From NCBI GenBank assembly GCA_964388665.1, contig CAYMBJ010000005.1, positions 37,597 to 101,596 on the forward strand: a stretch of 64,000 nucleotides of DNA, read 5' to 3'. Shown piece after piece: positions 25,813 through 35,083 of this stretch (positions within the stretch are counted from its first letter, which is position 1; each line of letters opens with the position of its first letter). Source of the DNA: CALCCV01 sp964388665. Lineage in GTDB: Bacteria; Bdellovibrionota; Bdellovibrionia; Bdellovibrionales; Bdellovibrionaceae. Position numbers and translations under genes: made by a program. Under the pieces are notes generated by a model. The model did no database searches. It saw nothing but the letters and a program-made list of their open reading frames with translations, and was not told the origin of the DNA.

Positions 25813-26883
25813 CTAAAGATCGCGATTTTTCCCTTGCTTCAATTCTCGCCAGGAGCGGCCTTTTCGCGCCTTAGGATTCATTTGAAAGTCTCTTACGGCC
25901 TTCGAATGGGCTTCATAGGTCTCCGAAAAAACATGAGTACCATTGTTTCTAGAAACAAAATAAAGAAATTTGGAATCGGCTGGCGCCAGCGTTGCCTCCA
26001 GGGCCTCTCGACCTGGGTTGGCGATCGGCCCTGGAGGCAAACCGCTAATGACATAGGTATTGTAAGAGGTCTTTTGGCTCAAATGCTCGCGCTTGATATT
26101 TGCGACAATGCGGCCACTCTGTAGGGCCAGACCGTAGAGAATTGTCGGATCGGTTTGCAAGCGCATGCGTTTTTGCAGGCGATTGTGAAAAACTGATGAA
26201 ATCAGTGGTCGCTCTTCTTCAGCGCCAGTCTCCTTTTCGATGATGCTTGCTAAGGTGACAATTTGATGAATATTAAATGATTTTCTAATTGGTGAATCGG
26301 GCAGTGTCGCCCATACCTCGCGAAAGCGTCGAACCATCAGTTCAATCAAGGCCCTTTCGTCCATGTATTTTGTCACGGCATAGGTTTCTGGAAACAGATA
26401 GCCTTCAAGGCTTGGTACACCAAATCCCATGACCTGAGAAGCAAAGCTGGGATCGCGAACAAAGCCTAAGAACTTTACTTTCGAACCTAAGCCACTCCGC
26501 TCAAGGAGGCTGGCGATTTCAAAAATATTTAGCCCTTCACTGACTGTGATCGTTCGCGCAAAGCTTTTGCCAGAGGTGATGAGTTTTAATATCTCAGCAG
26601 GACTCATTTCTACAGTTATCTGATACTCACCCACTTTGAGTTTATTGGCCTGGCCAAGAACTTTGGCATAGTACTCAAAGAGCAATCTATTAGAAATCAA
26701 TTGCTGCTCATAAAGATCTTTGGCAACACCACCTAAAGTTTCACCATCGCCGACTTCAAAAAGAACAGCATCACTAATTTTGGGGCGGCTCTTTAGAAAA
26801 TCCGCAAAGACAATGTAAAACACGCCGCCAGAAAGGGCGGCAATCAATGCAATGCTAAAGGCAGCTAATTTAAAGAATCTCAT
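25813..26883 (-). CDS. mltG: MltG/YceG endolytic murein transglycosylase
   Basis: A 356-residue inner-membrane protein: N-terminal anchor (about 5-28), a LysM-like section (about 40-110), then the YceG domain with E-G-Y-L-F-P-E-T-Y and the catalytic A-S-I-I-E-K-E-T (catalytic Glu at about 219), followed by R-L-Q-T-D-P-T-I-L-Y-G. MltG cleaves nascent glycan strands and ends polymerisation. It lies 3 bases after the astD stop, so it is at the end of that transcript although functionally unrelated. Confidence 0.93.
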   Translation of the reverse strand: MRFFKLAAFSIALIAALSGGVFYIVFADFLKSRPKISDAVLFEVGDGETLGGVAKDLYEQQLISNRLLFEYYAKVLGQANKLKVGEYQITVEMSPAEILKLITSGKSFARTITVSEGLNIFEIASLLERSGLGSKVKFLGFVRDPSFASQVMGFGVPSLEGYLFPETYAVTKYMDERALIELMVRRFREVWATLPDSPIRKSFNIHQIVTLASIIEKETGAEEERPLISSVFHNRLQKRMRLQTDPTILYGLALQSGRIVANIKREHLSQKTSYNTYVISGLPPGPIANPGREALEATLAPADSKFLYFVSRNNGTHVFSETYEAHSKAVRDFQMNPKARKGRSWRELKQGKNRDL

Positions 26884-26886
26884 TTT

Positions 26887-28392
26887 TTAGAGCTGAACTC
26901 CAGGCACCATGTTTTCGCGATCAAAGGGAGTTTGATCTTCCAGAGAGGCTACTGGCACCGCACAGTACTGAATGGCAAAGTCAGCACTGGGTCTATCGTT
27001 TCCGGATTTGCCCATCCCGCCGAATGGCAACTTGGAGCTGGAGCCATTGGTGGTGCGGTTCCAGTTGAGGAGACCCACTTTTGCATCAATGAGAGCCTTT
27101 TTATAGAGCGTGTCCGCCTTCGAAAATATCGCCATAGAAAGACCGTAGCCAGTTGAGTTGATGATTTTAAGAGTCTCGTCAAAATCAGTTACACGATAGA
27201 TGGCCACATTAGGACCAAAGATCTCACTCTTTTGATACACCGAATTTGGGTCCCATGATTTGACCACATGAATGGATGGAGTCACATAGTGCCCTTTCCA
27301 CTTTAGATCCATGGTCTTTCCACGCATCAATGATTCATTCCCCTCACGATTAGCCATTTCCTGAAAGCGAATGTACTTTTCGACGGCACCCTGATTGATG
27401 AGGGGACCCATAAAGGGATTTTCACTCCAGTGACCAATCGATAGCTTCTTTGCTGCTTGATAAAAATTTTCAATAAACTCATCGGCAATTTTATCGTGAA
27501 CAAACAAGCGACTCGTGCAGGAGCACCTTTGTCCTGAAGTCATAAAGCAGCCCAGAAGTGATTCGTATATCGCCTTTTCTTGATCGGCATCATTCCAAAT
27601 CACAGTCGAATTTTTGCCACCCATTTCAAGTGCTAAAATTTTCCAGTAGTGAGTCAAAGTCTCCTGCTTTATTCGCAATCCAACTTCGTAAGAACCGGTG
27701 AAGAGAACTCCGTCCACATGTTCATTGCCCACAAGCTTGCGGCCGGCCTCGCCGTCGCCTTGAACCATATTAAAAACCCCAGGAGGAAATTCGGCCTTTT
27801 CAAACATCTGGGCCATAAATTGACCCACGGCTGGAGTCTGTTCAGAGGGTTTGAACACAACGGTGTTGCCCATGTAAAGCGCTGGAATGATATGCCCATT
27901 GGGCAAATGAGCGGGAAAGTTAAATGGACCCACGACGGCCATCACGCCCCGAGCTTTGTAGCGGACATAACCATCCACATTGGGGAGGGCGTTGGCAACA
28001 TGCTCCTCTTTTACCAATCGAGCGGAGTGAGAGAGCGTGATGTCAATTTTTGCTGCCAGGCCCTTAGCTTCGTTGAGGCCTTCCCACAGCGGCTTTCCTG
28101 AATCGCGTGCGATGATCTTGGCCATCTCTTCGGCATGGGTGACATAAACCTCCTTTAGTCGCAGTAAGTACTGCACACGCTGATCTTGTGTGAGGTGCGA
28201 CCAACTATAAAAGGCGGCTTTCGCAGCTGTGCAAGACTGATCGACGCGGTCTCTGTGAAATTTAACTTGGATCACTGTATCGCTTAAATCACAAGGACTC
28301 TGATCTTTAATCTCGCCGTCGGCTTGGTCCACCAAGTGAAAACGACCATCAATATAATCACCTAGATAGCGGATTGTTTCGGTTTCCTTCAT
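26887..28392 (-). CDS. astD: Succinylglutamate-semialdehyde dehydrogenase (AstD-like)
   Basis: A 501-residue aldehyde dehydrogenase. ATG 28392 is 9 bases after AAGGAG. Motifs: the N-terminal D-Y-I-D-G-R-F, G-P-F-N-F-P-A-H-L-P-N-G-H as in AstD, L-E-M-G-G-K-N-S for the catalytic Glu, and the active Cys in S-G-Q-R-C-S-C-T. It oxidises N-succinylglutamate semialdehyde with NAD+. It follows astA by 53 bases in an operon with an M20 hydrolase and a class III aminotransferase. Confidence 0.9.
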   Translation of the reverse strand: MKETETIRYLGDYIDGRFHLVDQADGEIKDQSPCDLSDTVIQVKFHRDRVDQSCTAAKAAFYSWSHLTQDQRVQYLLRLKEVYVTHAEEMAKIIARDSGKPLWEGLNEAKGLAAKIDITLSHSARLVKEEHVANALPNVDGYVRYKARGVMAVVGPFNFPAHLPNGHIIPALYMGNTVVFKPSEQTPAVGQFMAQMFEKAEFPPGVFNMVQGDGEAGRKLVGNEHVDGVLFTGSYEVGLRIKQETLTHYWKILALEMGGKNSTVIWNDADQEKAIYESLLGCFMTSGQRCSCTSRLFVHDKIADEFIENFYQAAKKLSIGHWSENPFMGPLINQGAVEKYIRFQEMANREGNESLMRGKTMDLKWKGHYVTPSIHVVKSWDPNSVYQKSEIFGPNVAIYRVTDFDETLKIINSTGYGLSMAIFSKADTLYKKALIDAKVGLLNWNRTTNGSSSKLPFGGMGKSGNDRPSADFAIQYCAVPVASLEDQTPFDRENMVPGVQL

Positions 28393-28445
28393 ACTCATTT
28401 GCTCCTTACTAGAACAGACCTTAACCGGCAGACGCGACAAAAACT

Positions 28446-29507
28446 TCAGTAGGCAAAAGGCGAAAGAAAAACTTCGTCACCACTTTGCAGGCTAAGCAAT
28501 GATCGTGCTCTGTCAGGAATCACGATCTCGCCTCCTTGACTATCATAGTGAACTAGCGCGCAGCGAAAGTCATCTGCATTGCGCGTGGCAACTAAACCCT
28601 GATTGGGAAATGGCCCTTTGACGTTTGCACTCACTTTTAAAGTTTTACCGAGCGCGATGGGTAAGATTTCGTCTGTGGCACACCCAAAATGTGGGCCACC
28701 ATCAAAAGGATCCACCTCATCTACAAATTTAAAACCAATACTCTCTAAGAGGTGTTTTGCAGGTTGTGTTTCGACGCCAACGCGACCAAGTACTAGGCGA
28801 GCTTTCGATTCCAATAGGCACAAATAAATATCGTCTGTGGGAAAGAGGCTAGTAATGAATTCTTTGTGCGTCTGCGAGAGCACGTCCGCTTCTTGATAAG
28901 GTAAGCCGGTAAATCTGCGGCCGAGCGCTTCCCAAAATTCGCTCCGGCCCTCTTCGGTCAGCGGTGGCGCGAGCTCACAGAGAACACGATCTTCAAATTG
29001 CTCCCGGTGCATTGCCATGTACAGAAAACGGGATAGTGAGATTTGCTTGCCCAGCTTTTCAGGTCGCTTGCGATGATCGCGATCGACCAAAAGACCACCA
29101 ATCTCTGTCGGCCCGTCGAGGTCAGTTTGAAATCTGAGCACTTGGTGTATAAAGCCCACGCCCAGGTCTTTGCTAAAATGCTCGCGGCGCAAAATCTTAA
29201 AGTAATGATGCGGAATCTCGTGGGTGCCATGCTTGGCCAGAATCAGCGAGCTTCCCACCACCTTTTTAGCTTCGGTGTCTTCAATTACAAACAAATACTC
29301 AGAGCGTGAGCGGTTCGTCTTGCCGCCCGTTTTTTTTGACACTTTGTTGGCGCCTTTTCCTTTGCCAGAAAAAGACAAAAGACTGCGCTCGATCTTTTCG
29401 CCCAAGACCTGTTTGTCACCGGGCAAATTGAGAAGGGAAAATTGTTTTGCTAGCTCCAATAACTGTGCAAGATCGCTTTTGGCCACAGGCCTGATGAGGA
29501 AGCTCAT
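28446..29507 (-). CDS. astA: Arginine/ornithine N-succinyltransferase (AstA-like)
   Basis: A 353-residue protein starting at ATG 29507 after GAGG. It begins with the AstA signature I-R-P-V-A-K-S-D-L-A-Q-L-L-E-L-A. Later it has L-L-V-D-R-D-H-R-K-R, G-R-R-F-T-G-L-P-Y-Q-E-A-D, and D-P-F-D-G-G-P-H-F-G-C. AstA transfers succinyl-CoA to the alpha-amino group of arginine (or ornithine). The start overlaps the M20 gene stop as ATGA. A Lys/Gly/Ser-rich insertion near residues 45-70 is unusual. Confidence 0.88.
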   Translation of the reverse strand: MSFLIRPVAKSDLAQLLELAKQFSLLNLPGDKQVLGEKIERSLLSFSGKGKGANKVSKKTGGKTNRSRSEYLFVIEDTEAKKVVGSSLILAKHGTHEIPHHYFKILRREHFSKDLGVGFIHQVLRFQTDLDGPTEIGGLLVDRDHRKRPEKLGKQISLSRFLYMAMHREQFEDRVLCELAPPLTEEGRSEFWEALGRRFTGLPYQEADVLSQTHKEFITSLFPTDDIYLCLLESKARLVLGRVGVETQPAKHLLESIGFKFVDEVDPFDGGPHFGCATDEILPIALGKTLKVSANVKGPFPNQGLVATRNADDFRCALVHYDSQGGEIVIPDRARSLLSLQSGDEVFLSPFAY

Positions 29508-30850
29508 AGGCAAAACCTCTGTATGATATTTTTATAAAATTGTGTGGCCAGTTCCAAATTTGCAATTTCCACATGCTCCGTTGGCGTATGGGCATTGTCG
29601 CGCCATCTTCCAGGACCAAAGTTGACACACTCAATACCCAGCCGCGAAAAAACGCTGGCCTCAGATGTTGTGGAGCTCGTGGTGGGTTCGCCACTCAATT
29701 TCAGTCGAGTTAGCTCATCAGAGCAGGCTTTCAAGAATATGGAATTGTCAGAAATCCTGAACGGCTTTTTATAATCCAGCACACGAAGCACGGAGCCGTT
29801 TTTTTGGCAAGTGGATCCCAATTTATGTATCCATTCTTCATACAGTGACTGCGAAATGTTAGGAGGTATTCTCGCATTGCCTTTAAGCAAAATGGCATTT
29901 TCCAGAGTATTCACAACGCCAATATTGAGTGTGGGGTAGGCGGGATTAAATTGAAGATCCTGATGTAGCAGAAATTCTTTCTCAAGCTCTTTGATTTTCA
30001 AAAAAATATTTACAATTTTGTCCAAGACGTGCTCGGTGCTGGTGAAGCCGTAGTCCAGCTCCAGAAGTGCATGCGCGGGAACCGAATTAAAGTTGGTACC
30101 ACCCTCCATTGACATGATGGCAATGTTTCGAGGCAACTGCGCTAGAAACTCCAACATCTTAGTGATGGCGCTCTCGCCGCCATTGGGATCTGAGGAGTGA
30201 GCGGACCTTCCTGTAAAAAATTTGCTCTGAGTGGAGGTGCTCTCTTGCAAATCATGATCGCGTCGATATTGAATTTCTTGACTTGAAAATGGAATCACAA
30301 CTTCAACAACGGCCATGCCTTTGGCGGCGCTGACCAAACGTAAATTTGTTGAGGCCGCAACAAGTGCATGGCGTGCTGCGACTTTCGATTGCCGCACCAA
30401 CTTTACAGCCCCGCCCATGCCGCTCTCTTCAGAGTGGGTACCAACAATTACTGGAGGGAGCTTCCAGCGACTGACCGTTGTGAACTCAGACATTGCAAAG
30501 AGCTTGCAAATGATATCCACCTTCACATCTGCTGCGCCCAAGCCATAGAGACATTTATCAATTATGGTCGCATTGAATGGATTGTGGTTGTTTTTGGTCC
30601 AATGCTGAAAGGGCCCTGGGTCAGGAGTGTCCAGATGAGTGACCATTAGCAACTCTTGATCCGGTCGACCGTCTATAGGCCGAGCGATAAAATTCCACTG
30701 CTCCTGCCCGAGGTTAAGATCTCGTTGCAACTCAACATGCAAGCCAAGCTTGATACTAAGTTGCTGCAAAAAATCCACTGTCTCGCGAGTGCTGGCTGCG
30801 GGAGTGGAGTCGATAGCTATGAGCTGGCGGCAGGTCTCGATAAAATCCAA
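29504..30850 (-). CDS. M20-family metallo-hydrolase (ArgE/DapE type), possible desuccinylase
   Basis: A 448-residue protein with a TTG start 7 bases after GAGGA. M20 motifs: M-V-T-H-L-D-T-P-D-P-G near residue 70 (metal-binding His and catalytic Asp), L-G-A-A-D-V-K-V-D for the bridging Asp, and T-H-S-E-E-S-G-M-G for the general-base Glu. M20 enzymes remove acyl groups from amino acids. It is embedded between the aminotransferase and astA, where AstE (an unrelated M14-type enzyme) would normally act, so it may release glutamate from succinylglutamate. That role is inferred from context. Confidence 0.75.
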   Translation of the reverse strand: MDFIETCRQLIAIDSTPAASTRETVDFLQQLSIKLGLHVELQRDLNLGQEQWNFIARPIDGRPDQELLMVTHLDTPDPGPFQHWTKNNHNPFNATIIDKCLYGLGAADVKVDIICKLFAMSEFTTVSRWKLPPVIVGTHSEESGMGGAVKLVRQSKVAARHALVAASTNLRLVSAAKGMAVVEVVIPFSSQEIQYRRDHDLQESTSTQSKFFTGRSAHSSDPNGGESAITKMLEFLAQLPRNIAIMSMEGGTNFNSVPAHALLELDYGFTSTEHVLDKIVNIFLKIKELEKEFLLHQDLQFNPAYPTLNIGVVNTLENAILLKGNARIPPNISQSLYEEWIHKLGSTCQKNGSVLRVLDYKKPFRISDNSIFLKACSDELTRLKLSGEPTTSSTTSEASVFSRLGIECVNFGPGRWRDNAHTPTEHVEIANLELATQFYKNIIQRFCL

Positions 30851-30871
30851 TGGGATGTCCTCGTTTAAATT

Positions 30872-32242
30872 TTATAGCCCTTCAACAAGGCACTCTTCGA
30901 TGACCTTAAGAGCCAAGGAGATCTCTTCGTCTTTGATGATTGCCGGTACCAAACAGCGCACACGCACCGGATTTTTGCCACAGGAAAAGGCCATGACTCC
31001 TTTGCTGTACATCTTCTTGAGGAGTGCTTGAACTTGCTCCTTTTTGCCATCAAATGGTGTGAAGGCGATCATCAGTCCTAGGCCGCCAGCATCGGTGGCT
31101 TTCCCCTTACAGGTCGTTTCATTGAGCTTTTGAATTCCAGAAACAAAATTATGATGAATCTGGGCAATGCGACCCTTTGGCCCAAAATATCCAGACTGCA
31201 TTTCTTTAAGAATCGCCATCCCCGTGGTCATAGAAACCGTGGCTCCTGAGAATGTGCCAGCCACCAAACCAGGCTTGGGGTTGTACTCCTCCGTGTAGAG
31301 TGTCGCGCCCAGCTGTGCAGTTTTGGCAATGGTGCAAATGTCGATATAGTCGCCAAAATCCAATGTTTCAAACGCAAAGAGTTCACCAGTTCGCATAAAG
31401 GTTTGCACTTCATCCGTCCAAATTGCGACGCCTTGGCGCCGACATTCCTCAAAGAGGGGAATAAAAAATTCACGAGGCGCCGCCTGATAGCCACCCTCCC
31501 CCAGCATGGGTTCGAAAACAAAAGTCGAGATGTTTTTCTCGTGCTTAGCAAAGTGCTCCTTCAGAACTCGCAAAGAGTTGTCTGCGGACTTGGGATCGCG
31601 TGGATCATAAAACGGAATTCGCAAGACCTCATTGTATTCGGGCAGTCCCTCTTTGAATGAGGGATTGTCGGTGAGTTCTGCCATCATCGTAGATCGCCCG
31701 GCAAAGGCATCTTTGAAGCCCACAATCATTCGTGCTGGTGTTTTCTTTTGTCGAGCCATTTTCAACGCACTCTCATTGGCCATCGTGCCACAGGTGGCAA
31801 ACCAGCAGTATTTGAGTCTACTTTTTTTAGAAGCCGCTGCCACCATTACCTTGCTGAAATCAAGATACTCCATATTAGGTTGTAGATTTCCTTGCATGAC
31901 TATGTCTGAGAGCGAGCCGCGAATCGCCGCTTCAATCACCTTTGGATGTGAGTGTCCCAGAATGTGAATGCCGATGCCATTGATAAGATCAAGTTTTACG
32001 CTGCCATCGACCAACTCAACAAAGGGCCCCTGGCCGCGTCCAGTGCCCACATAGGGATAAAAAAGTGGACGTCCACGAAAATCTCCAACCTCTTGAAATA
32101 TCTTTGCCGCGGTATCCGCCAATTTTGGATCTGGCCCGCGAATGGCGCTGACCGATTGATTTTGCTTTATGGTTTCGTCGACCAAGGATTGAATGTGTGA
32201 GTCAATTTGCGCTGAGTGGATCAAGTGGCCTGATTGAAACAT
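30872..32242 (-). CDS. Class III PLP aminotransferase, AstC/ArgD-like
   Basis: A 456-residue enzyme from ATG 32242 (AGGAAG upstream; a GTG at 32251 is too close to it). It shows G-I-G-I-H-I-L-G-H-S-H-P, then C-G-T-M-A-N-E-S-A-L-K-M-A-R, the PLP Asp in W-T-D-E-V-Q-T, and the Schiff-base Lys in T-I-A-K-T-A-Q-L-G. In AST-type pathways it would convert succinylornithine to the semialdehyde used by AstD. Lysine 6-aminotransferase or another omega-amino acid activity is also possible. It is the first gene of the operon (32242 to 25813). Confidence 0.8.
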   Translation of the reverse strand: MFQSGHLIHSAQIDSHIQSLVDETIKQNQSVSAIRGPDPKLADTAAKIFQEVGDFRGRPLFYPYVGTGRGQGPFVELVDGSVKLDLINGIGIHILGHSHPKVIEAAIRGSLSDIVMQGNLQPNMEYLDFSKVMVAAASKKSRLKYCWFATCGTMANESALKMARQKKTPARMIVGFKDAFAGRSTMMAELTDNPSFKEGLPEYNEVLRIPFYDPRDPKSADNSLRVLKEHFAKHEKNISTFVFEPMLGEGGYQAAPREFFIPLFEECRRQGVAIWTDEVQTFMRTGELFAFETLDFGDYIDICTIAKTAQLGATLYTEEYNPKPGLVAGTFSGATVSMTTGMAILKEMQSGYFGPKGRIAQIHHNFVSGIQKLNETTCKGKATDAGGLGLMIAFTPFDGKKEQVQALLKKMYSKGVMAFSCGKNPVRVRCLVPAIIKDEEISLALKVIEECLVEGL

Positions 32243-32362
32243 AAGATGCACTTCCTCTTAAGTAAAATTTTTGCGAAGTTGCTACTATTTTATAGTTGCT
32301 CAAAAGAAAGAACAAGACACGTCTGGACAGGTTATTGTGATTACAGCTAATATCTGCAACTG

Positions 32363-33403
32363 ATGTTGATTAAAAAAGCCACAGCACATTTTCATCGGGG
32401 TTCCACCCCGCCAATTCCGAAGCGATCAGTTTCGAAGCGCAAACATAAGCGACTCTCACTGGCAATGCTTGGCCTGGCACTGTGTTTTTTTTCATCACAG
32501 ACCAGCGCACAAACGAATGCCCCGACCAGCGCACCGGAGAACACACCGACAAACCTACAGACGAACGTACTGACCAACGACACAACAGCTGACACAGAGC
32601 GAGAGAATGTTACTGACAGCAGTCGTCAGGCACGACCTGCATCGAATCCTCGAGTTGAGCTCACGGAGCAAGAGGCGGCGCTGACTTTAGAGCCGCTGCA
32701 AGCCTTGTTTTTGCAAAGCTATCAGCGCGGCGATTGGCCCAAAGCGATGGCCATCAGCAAAGAGCTAGTGCGTCGCGAACCCCGCTCCGCAACCATGCAT
32801 TACAATCAGGGCCTTGTGTATGCTCAGATTGACCAACTGGGAATGGCAGTTGCGAAATTTCGCGGAGCCTTGAGTTTGTCGCCGTCGTTGTCTTCTGCAC
32901 AGGATGCTCTGGGCTTTGTCGAGCGCAAGTTGAAGCTGAGTGACGAAATTGACACCTACTCCTGGTGGTTTCGCCTGCATGATTCTGTTTTTCGCTATCT
33001 TTCGTTGCGCTATTTGGCCTTTATTTGTGTCTATCTACTCGCGACAACCGGCTTTTTGCTGATTCGCTATTATTCAAAGCGCAAAATTGCCAATTTGGCG
33101 GAAGAGATGCCTCCCGGCTTTCCGGTGTTAGCCTCTGTATTTTTAGGTACATTGATCGTCGCCCTCGGCGCGACAGCCTGCAAGTGGCAATTCGCTGAGA
33201 CAGACTTTGCAACCATTGTTTCTTCTAAAGCGACAGCACTCTCGGCACCGAATGAAACAGCGCTGAGTCTGTTTGAGTTGGTAGAAGGTGAAGAGATCAT
33301 TGTTGAAAGAGCCGACAAAAATTTTTATCAGGTGCTCTCGGGTCGTGGTTTGTCTGGCTGGATTTCAAATTTGCAATTGGTTGATTCCAATTTGCGTCAC
33401 TAA
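32363..33403 (+). CDS. BatE-like TPR/SH3 membrane protein
   Basis: A 346-residue protein: signal or anchor (about 29-49), a Thr/Asn/Pro-rich tract with T-N-x-P-T-x-type repeats (about 50-85), a TPR region (about 110-195), two membrane helices (about 220-240 and 258-277), and a C-terminal bacterial SH3-like domain (about 285-342, ending S-G-W-I). This matches the layout of BatE, a component of the aerotolerance cluster, though no other bat gene is here. It precedes the cNMP-binding gene by 18 bases. Confidence 0.65.
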   Translation: MLIKKATAHFHRGSTPPIPKRSVSKRKHKRLSLAMLGLALCFFSSQTSAQTNAPTSAPENTPTNLQTNVLTNDTTADTERENVTDSSRQARPASNPRVELTEQEAALTLEPLQALFLQSYQRGDWPKAMAISKELVRREPRSATMHYNQGLVYAQIDQLGMAVAKFRGALSLSPSLSSAQDALGFVERKLKLSDEIDTYSWWFRLHDSVFRYLSLRYLAFICVYLLATTGFLLIRYYSKRKIANLAEEMPPGFPVLASVFLGTLIVALGATACKWQFAETDFATIVSSKATALSAPNETALSLFELVEGEEIIVERADKNFYQVLSGRGLSGWISNLQLVDSNLRH

Positions 33404-33421
33404 GGAGGCCGAGGCGCGCCT

Positions 33422-33949
33422 ATGGAAACACTCTTTCGGAATTTTTTTAAAGGCGATCAGAAAAAAAAGACCATCGTCAATTCTCTCAAACAGAATGTTC
33501 TATTTCGTGATTTGAGCACTTCTCAGTTGAACTCTTTGGCTGATGTGGTGCACTTTCGCAATTACCGAAATCAAGAGGTTGTATTTTCGCAGGGAGATCC
33601 TGGCGTAGGGATGTACCTGATCGTCAATGGCAGAATAGATATCTACATCGAGGATGGTGGAATAGAAGCCGATCAACGCAAGAACATCTGTTTGCTCAAC
33701 GAAGGCGATTTTTTTGGCGAGATGGCCTTAGTGGAAAATGCAGGACTTCGGACGGCGACGGCCATTTCGCATGGAGACTCTGACCTGTTGGGCTTTTTTA
33801 AACCGGATCTGGTGGAAATCATCAATCGCAGTCCCGAAATGGGAGTTAAGATTTTGTGGAGCTTGGGGCAAATCCTTAGCCGCCGGCTCAACGAAACCAC
33901 CACCAAAATGAAGCGAATGCGTCCCCCAGAAGCGGGAGGAGCAGAGTGA
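33422..33949 (+). CDS. Cyclic-nucleotide-binding-domain protein
   Basis: A 175-residue protein made almost entirely of one cNMP-binding (CRP/FNR-type) domain: V-F-S-Q-G-D-P-G, Y-L-I-V-N-G-R-I-D-I-Y, and the phosphate-binding cassette G-D-F-F-G-E-M-A-L-V-E-N followed by R-T-A-T-A. There is no DNA-binding domain; the C-terminus is a helix. It likely acts as a small nucleotide sensor. Its stop overlaps the permease start (GTGA), so the two are coupled. Confidence 0.85.
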   Translation: METLFRNFFKGDQKKKTIVNSLKQNVLFRDLSTSQLNSLADVVHFRNYRNQEVVFSQGDPGVGMYLIVNGRIDIYIEDGGIEADQRKNICLLNEGDFFGEMALVENAGLRTATAISHGDSDLLGFFKPDLVEIINRSPEMGVKILWSLGQILSRRLNETTTKMKRMRPPEAGGAE

Positions 33950-35022
33950 ATTCTCCTCTCCTTGCGCAAAGTTTGATTCGAGAAAAACGCATTCGATTTT
34001 TGTATTTTCTCTTTGCACTTTGTGGAGTTGGCCTTACCATATTTTACGTAAACAACCTGTTGCTTTCGGTCATTCTGGCAATTGTGTTTTTTTATCTTCT
34101 CATGCCGGTCGTGGATTACTTTCAGCGACTGGGCCTCAATCGCACACTGGCGGTGCTGGTTCCTTTTGTGCTCTTAACTGGCGTGATCTTGGTTCTGACA
34201 ATGATCTTTTTGCCGATGCTCTCATCTCAGTTGGTGAATCTGCGCGCCGAGTGGCCTCGCCTGTCAAAGGGCCTAGGGGCAATGCTTTCCGATTTTGAAG
34301 TGTACCTTCAAGGCTTTGTCTCCGCTGATTTGGCTGGACAGATTCGCACCCAGGTGCAAAGTCAATTGGGTGCCCTGACCAATGACATCTTTCGTGAACT
34401 GCCCACTCACGTTTCCAATTCACTGACGGTTTTGTTTTTGGCGCCATTTCTTAGTCTCTTTATGCTCATGGATGGACAAAAGTGGTACCGGCAAGTTCTT
34501 GAGCTCGTGCCCAACTCGCTCTTTGAGTTGATCTTGAATCTCCATTACCAAATTTCCTATCAGATTGGAGGATTCATTAGGGCGCGAATGCTCGAAACCG
34601 CTGTCTTGTCGATTTTTATGTGGATAGGTTTTGAGATTCTCGGGTTTCCCTTTGCGTTGGTGCTGGGAATTTTTGGCGGAGTTTTGAACTTGATTCCCTA
34701 CATTGGCCCCGTATTTTCTGCCGTGCCTGCCTTTGCCATCGCCATGATTGATGGCGTGGACTCAACAGTCTATTTTGGTCTTGCCGCCATCTACATTCTA
34801 TCGCAACTTTTGGATGCGGCTGTGATTGTCCCGTTTTTGGTGGCTCGAATCGTCAACCTGCACCCGGTGGTGGTCGTGCTCTCCGTGATCATGGGTGCTC
34901 AAATAATGGGTATACTTGGCATGATCATCGCAATTCCGGTGACCAGTGTTCTCAAAGTCACGATCGGGGCTATCTATAGATTCACCCTGGGAATCAGAGA
35001 AGATCAATTTTCTGGCACCTGA
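33946..35022 (+). CDS. AI-2E/PerM-family membrane transporter
   Basis: A 358-residue protein with about eight membrane helices and the family's G-G-V-L-N-L-I-P-Y-I-G-P and H-P-V-V-V-V-L-S motifs. These proteins export autoinducer-2-like compounds or exchange ions; the substrate is not predictable. The GTG start overlaps the cNMP-domain gene stop. The pairing suggests nucleotide-controlled transport. Confidence 0.85.
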   Translation: MNSPLLAQSLIREKRIRFLYFLFALCGVGLTIFYVNNLLLSVILAIVFFYLLMPVVDYFQRLGLNRTLAVLVPFVLLTGVILVLTMIFLPMLSSQLVNLRAEWPRLSKGLGAMLSDFEVYLQGFVSADLAGQIRTQVQSQLGALTNDIFRELPTHVSNSLTVLFLAPFLSLFMLMDGQKWYRQVLELVPNSLFELILNLHYQISYQIGGFIRARMLETAVLSIFMWIGFEILGFPFALVLGIFGGVLNLIPYIGPVFSAVPAFAIAMIDGVDSTVYFGLAAIYILSQLLDAAVIVPFLVARIVNLHPVVVVLSVIMGAQIMGILGMIIAIPVTSVLKVTIGAIYRFTLGIREDQFSGT

Positions 35023-35083
35023 AGATTGACGATGTCCGCAGGATCATGAGAGGACCATATATGGCTTTAAAGGAACGTATTCA

